Of a DNA stretch of 64,000 nt, positions 61,910-64,000 are shown one piece after another; positions within the stretch are counted from its first letter, which is position 1; every line of letters starts with the position of its first letter. The position numbers and the translations under genes are program-made. Under the pieces are notes generated by a model that saw only the letters and a program-made list of their open reading frames with translations, was not told where the DNA came from and ran no database searches. The DNA is from Shewanella sp. Isolate13 (GTDB taxonomy: Bacteria; Pseudomonadota; Gammaproteobacteria; Enterobacterales; Shewanellaceae): NCBI RefSeq assembly GCF_022398325.1, contig NZ_JAKEVD010000004.1, positions 105,923-169,922 of the forward strand, given 5' to 3'.

Positions 61910-62461
61910 ATGTTTCAACTATTTTGGAAAGGGCTGCTAAAACTCATCGGCTGGAAAATATCCGGCGAGCTGCCAAAAGATAAACAATTTATTGCCATTG
62001 TTGCGCCACATACCAGTAACTGGGATTTCATCATAGGGGTTATCGCCCGTGGCGCACTTGGTGCAAAAGTGAACTTTTTAGGTAAACATCAACTGTTTAT
62101 TCCCCCTTGGGGCTGGTTTTTCAAAGCCATTGGCGGAACCCCTGTCGATAGACGCAAGAGTAATAATCTGGTCGATGCCGTGGCCGAGCTATTTAAAGCC
62201 GACCCGAATTTCTGCCTAGCCTTGGCACCGGAGGGAACCCGTAGTCCGGTATCTCGCTGGAAAACAGGCTTTTATCATATTGCCAATAAAGCTCAGGTAC
62301 CGATCATTACCGTGGGGCTCGATTTCGGAAAAAAAACCATAGTGATCGCCGAAGGAAAACTCCCCACTGGTGACATTCGGCAAGAGATGAATGAGATAGT
62401 TGATTTTTATCGCTCAATTCAAGGCCGTCATCCAAAAGCGATTCCTGACTATAACCCTTAG
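61910..62461 (+). CDS. Lysophospholipid acyltransferase-family protein
   Basis: A 183-residue enzyme of the PlsC type, moving an acyl chain to a lysophospholipid or related alcohol. The catalytic HX4D is in APHTSNWDF, and the acceptor/phosphate site is LAPEGTRSP. It lacks a long membrane anchor, so it is probably a peripheral membrane protein. It is shorter than PlsC (about 245 residues). GGAAGG stands upstream. Next on the strand is a LysE gene. Confidence 0.9.
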   Translation: MFQLFWKGLLKLIGWKISGELPKDKQFIAIVAPHTSNWDFIIGVIARGALGAKVNFLGKHQLFIPPWGWFFKAIGGTPVDRRKSNNLVDAVAELFKADPNFCLALAPEGTRSPVSRWKTGFYHIANKAQVPIITVGLDFGKKTIVIAEGKLPTGDIRQEMNEIVDFYRSIQGRHPKAIPDYNP

Positions 62462-62525
62462 CTTATTGCCTAAATAATGTCTGGCGGCTATAGTGCAGCC
62501 AGACATTCAAAATTGTATAAAATCT

Positions 62526-63152
62526 ATGAGCTTCGATACCTGGTTACTCTACCTATTCGCCATCTTGTTGATTGCGGTCTCTCCCGGCACCATGGCCGTA
62601 TTGTCTATGGGTCACGGCATTCACTACGGTAAGAGCCGTAGCGTCGCAACGGCATTTGGTAGCGTAACATCGGCACTGCTACTGATGATGGCCTCGGCAG
62701 CGGGCTTAGGCGCACTGCTAAGTGCCACTGAATATGGCTTTACGGTATTGAAGTGGTGTGGTGCAGCATACCTGCTGTTTCTAGGCATTAAGCTACTCCT
62801 CACTAAAGGCGATGGCAAAGGGCTGGATCTAAAAACCACCGAAGGTAAAGGCACGCCAAAGCAGCTATTTAAACAAGCTTTTCTCGTTGGGATCAGCAAT
62901 CCCAAGGATCTGCTATTTTTTGCCGCTCTGTTTCCACAATTTATCGACATCAGTGCGCCCCAAGGGCCACAACTATTCATCTTGGCCGCAACTTGGGCGG
63001 TGGTCGACTTTAGCTTTGTGATGATCTACGCCAGCATGGCCAATGTGCTTGCCCCCACATTGAAATCCAGCAACAAGCTACATTGGTTCGATAGAACCAG
63101 TGGTGGGGTATTTGTGGCTTTGGCGGCAATATTAGTCAGCCGAGAAAACTAG
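62526..63152 (+). CDS. LysE/RhtB-family exporter
   Basis: A 208-residue membrane protein with six hydrophobic segments of the LysE type: LFAILLIAVSPGTMAVLSMGHGIHYG at the N-terminus (with the conserved SPGP-like turn), GAAYLLFLGIKLL, and KQAFLVGISNPKDLLFFAALFPQF. I prefer the ATG at 62526 to an upstream GTG because it gives the family start. It probably exports an amino acid or a related small molecule. A bidirectional terminator follows. Confidence 0.9.
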   Translation: MSFDTWLLYLFAILLIAVSPGTMAVLSMGHGIHYGKSRSVATAFGSVTSALLLMMASAAGLGALLSATEYGFTVLKWCGAAYLLFLGIKLLLTKGDGKGLDLKTTEGKGTPKQLFKQAFLVGISNPKDLLFFAALFPQFIDISAPQGPQLFILAATWAVVDFSFVMIYASMANVLAPTLKSSNKLHWFDRTSGGVFVALAAILVSREN

Positions 63153-63174
63153 TTTCCAAGTGAGTGAAAATAGC

Positions 63175-63200
63175 AAAGCCAGCTTTCAAGCTGGCTTTTT
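63175..63200. terminator. Bidirectional terminator between LysE and MscS-type genes
   Basis: AAAGCCAGCTT-TC-AAGCTGGCTTT with flanking T-run; an 11-bp stem that can serve both convergent genes. Confidence 0.92.
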
Positions 63201-63209
63201 AGTGTATGA

Positions 63210-64000
63210 CTAATGTTTCAAGCTGCGTACATCCGCCCCAGTTGGACCTTGGAATACTCTTAGGCCAAACTCTGGCAATATCGCAAACAGATGGTCGAAG
63301 ATATCGGCTTGGATCCCTTCGTAGAACTCCCAGCGGGTATCGTTCGTAAAGATATACAGCTCAAGCGGCACTCCCAGCTCAGTAGGCGCAAGCTGACGCA
63401 CCATCAAGGTCATATCTTTGCGGATCTTATCGTGCCGCTGCAGATACTCTTGAACATAGGCCCTAAAGGTACCTAAATTCGTTAGGTGGCGACTATTCAC
63501 ATACATCTCCGCATCTTCAACTTGAGCGTTATATGTAATGATCTCCGCCGATTTTGCAGAGAAATAGTCCTTAAGACAATTGATCTTGCTTAAACTATGC
63601 ATATCTTCTTCAGTTAAAAATCGCACCGATTGAATATCGATCTGTAGTGCACGCTTAATTCTACGGCCGCCAGATTCTGACATGCCACGCCAGTTTCTAA
63701 AAGAACCTGAAGTTAAGGAATAGGCTGGTAGCATAGTCAAGGTTTGGTCAAAGTTACGCACCTTAACCGTGGTTAATGATACCTCCTCGACAGTACCATT
63801 TGCGCCATAGTTATCCATCTCGATCCAGTCTCCAGGGCTCACCATGCGGTTGGCCGCAAGTTGGATCCCGGCCACAAAGCCCAAGATAGTATCTCTAAAT
63901 ACCAACATAACTAAACCGGTCGCAACACCTAAACCACTAAGAAAGTAGATCGGTGATTGATCGGCTAGAACCGATATTGAGATGATGATGGCGACAAAAA
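63210..64000 (-). CDS. MscS-family (YbdG-like) mechanosensitive channel, truncated by the window end
   Basis: The reading frame stays open from 63210 through the end of the window, so the N-terminal part is missing. Residues encoded at 63840-64000 form the pore helix (FLSGLGVATGLVMLVFRDTILGF) and the beta domain beginning at NRMVSPGDWIEM; then comes the cytoplasmic cage domain with RNFDQTLTMLPAYSLTSGSFRNW, typical of YbdG-type channels. It protects cells against low-osmolarity shock in the family. Confidence 0.88.
   Translation of the reverse strand, partial: FVAIIISISVLADQSPIYFLSGLGVATGLVMLVFRDTILGFVAGIQLAANRMVSPGDWIEMDNYGANGTVEEVSLTTVKVRNFDQTLTMLPAYSLTSGSFRNWRGMSESGGRRIKRALQIDIQSVRFLTEEDMHSLSKINCLKDYFSAKSAEIITYNAQVEDAEMYVNSRHLTNLGTFRAYVQEYLQRHDKIRKDMTLMVRQLAPTELGVPLELYIFTNDTRWEFYEGIQADIFDHLFAILPEFGLRVFQGPTGADVRSLKH

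Overview
The window reads as a stretch of chromosome from a marine gammaproteobacterium, most likely Shewanella. The reasons are the typical Shewanella formate dehydrogenase neighbourhood (FdhX/FdhA/FdhB/FdhC cassettes, TorD-family chaperone, a ferredoxin-like protein, DUF3306, DUF3305, FdhD and an excisionase-type HTH regulator), FNR- and CRP-like sites, a GlyGly-CTERM protease, and intergenic spacers rich in short hairpins. No rRNA, tRNA, prophage, insertion sequence or CRISPR array was recognised.

Layout. 1-5250: an Ig-like lipoprotein, a 1.2-kb repeat- and hairpin-rich spacer, a small membrane-anchored hypothetical protein, mutM, and a second spacer built of a two-level tandem repeat. 5258-11645: envelope genes (ArnT-like glycosyltransferase, TVP38/DedA-like protein, GT2 glycosyltransferase, Wzi-like outer-membrane barrel), then coaD and an RluA-family pseudouridine synthase. 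11679-14580: a BOF protein, a PepSY protein and a two-component system. 14711-20142: an eight-gene molybdenum unit, moaA-moaB-moaC-moaD-moaE-modA-modB-modC, with a Moco-riboswitch-like leader. 20524-26101: ETF-ubiquinone oxidoreductase, DUF4870, a YiiM-like MOSC protein, a diguanylate cyclase and a PfkB kinase.

26332-49443 is the centre of the window: a formate dehydrogenase island of about 23 kb. It holds a HemN-like radical SAM protein, three complete fdhX-fdhA-fdhB-fdhC cassettes in tandem, an assembly operon (DUF3305, DUF3306, a 559-residue multi-[4Fe-4S] protein, a TorD-family chaperone) and the divergent fdhD-regulator pair. The three FdhA proteins are Tat-exported molybdenum or tungsten enzymes with cysteine, not selenocysteine, at the metal. 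FdhB would carry electrons through four [4Fe-4S] clusters to FdhC, a cytochrome b in the inner membrane that reduces quinone. The molybdate uptake and molybdopterin genes upstream supply the cofactor these enzymes need. Cassettes 1 and 2 are near-copies in fdhX, fdhB, fdhC and the promoter region. FdhA2 is a mosaic of FdhA1-like and FdhA3-like segments, including an 80-bp perfectly identical tract with fdhA3 over the active-site cysteine codon.

49456-64000 is mixed: an NTF2-like protein, rlmF, a stand-alone FliL-like protein, ubiC, a secreted M6-type protease with PKD domains coupled to a small lipoprotein, a GH63 glucosidase, a MarC/YhgN protein, an unusual ZIP-like/permease fusion with a histidine-rich tail, an NRDE protein, a 23-residue candidate microprotein, an NTF2-like secreted protein, an acyltransferase, a LysE exporter and an MscS-type channel cut by the window end.

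Nothing here is certainly a new system. The best candidates for undescribed biology are the FdhX microproteins and assembly operon, the gene conversion among the fdh cassettes, the riboswitch arrangement that may couple molybdate uptake to cofactor level, and the structured repeat spacers.
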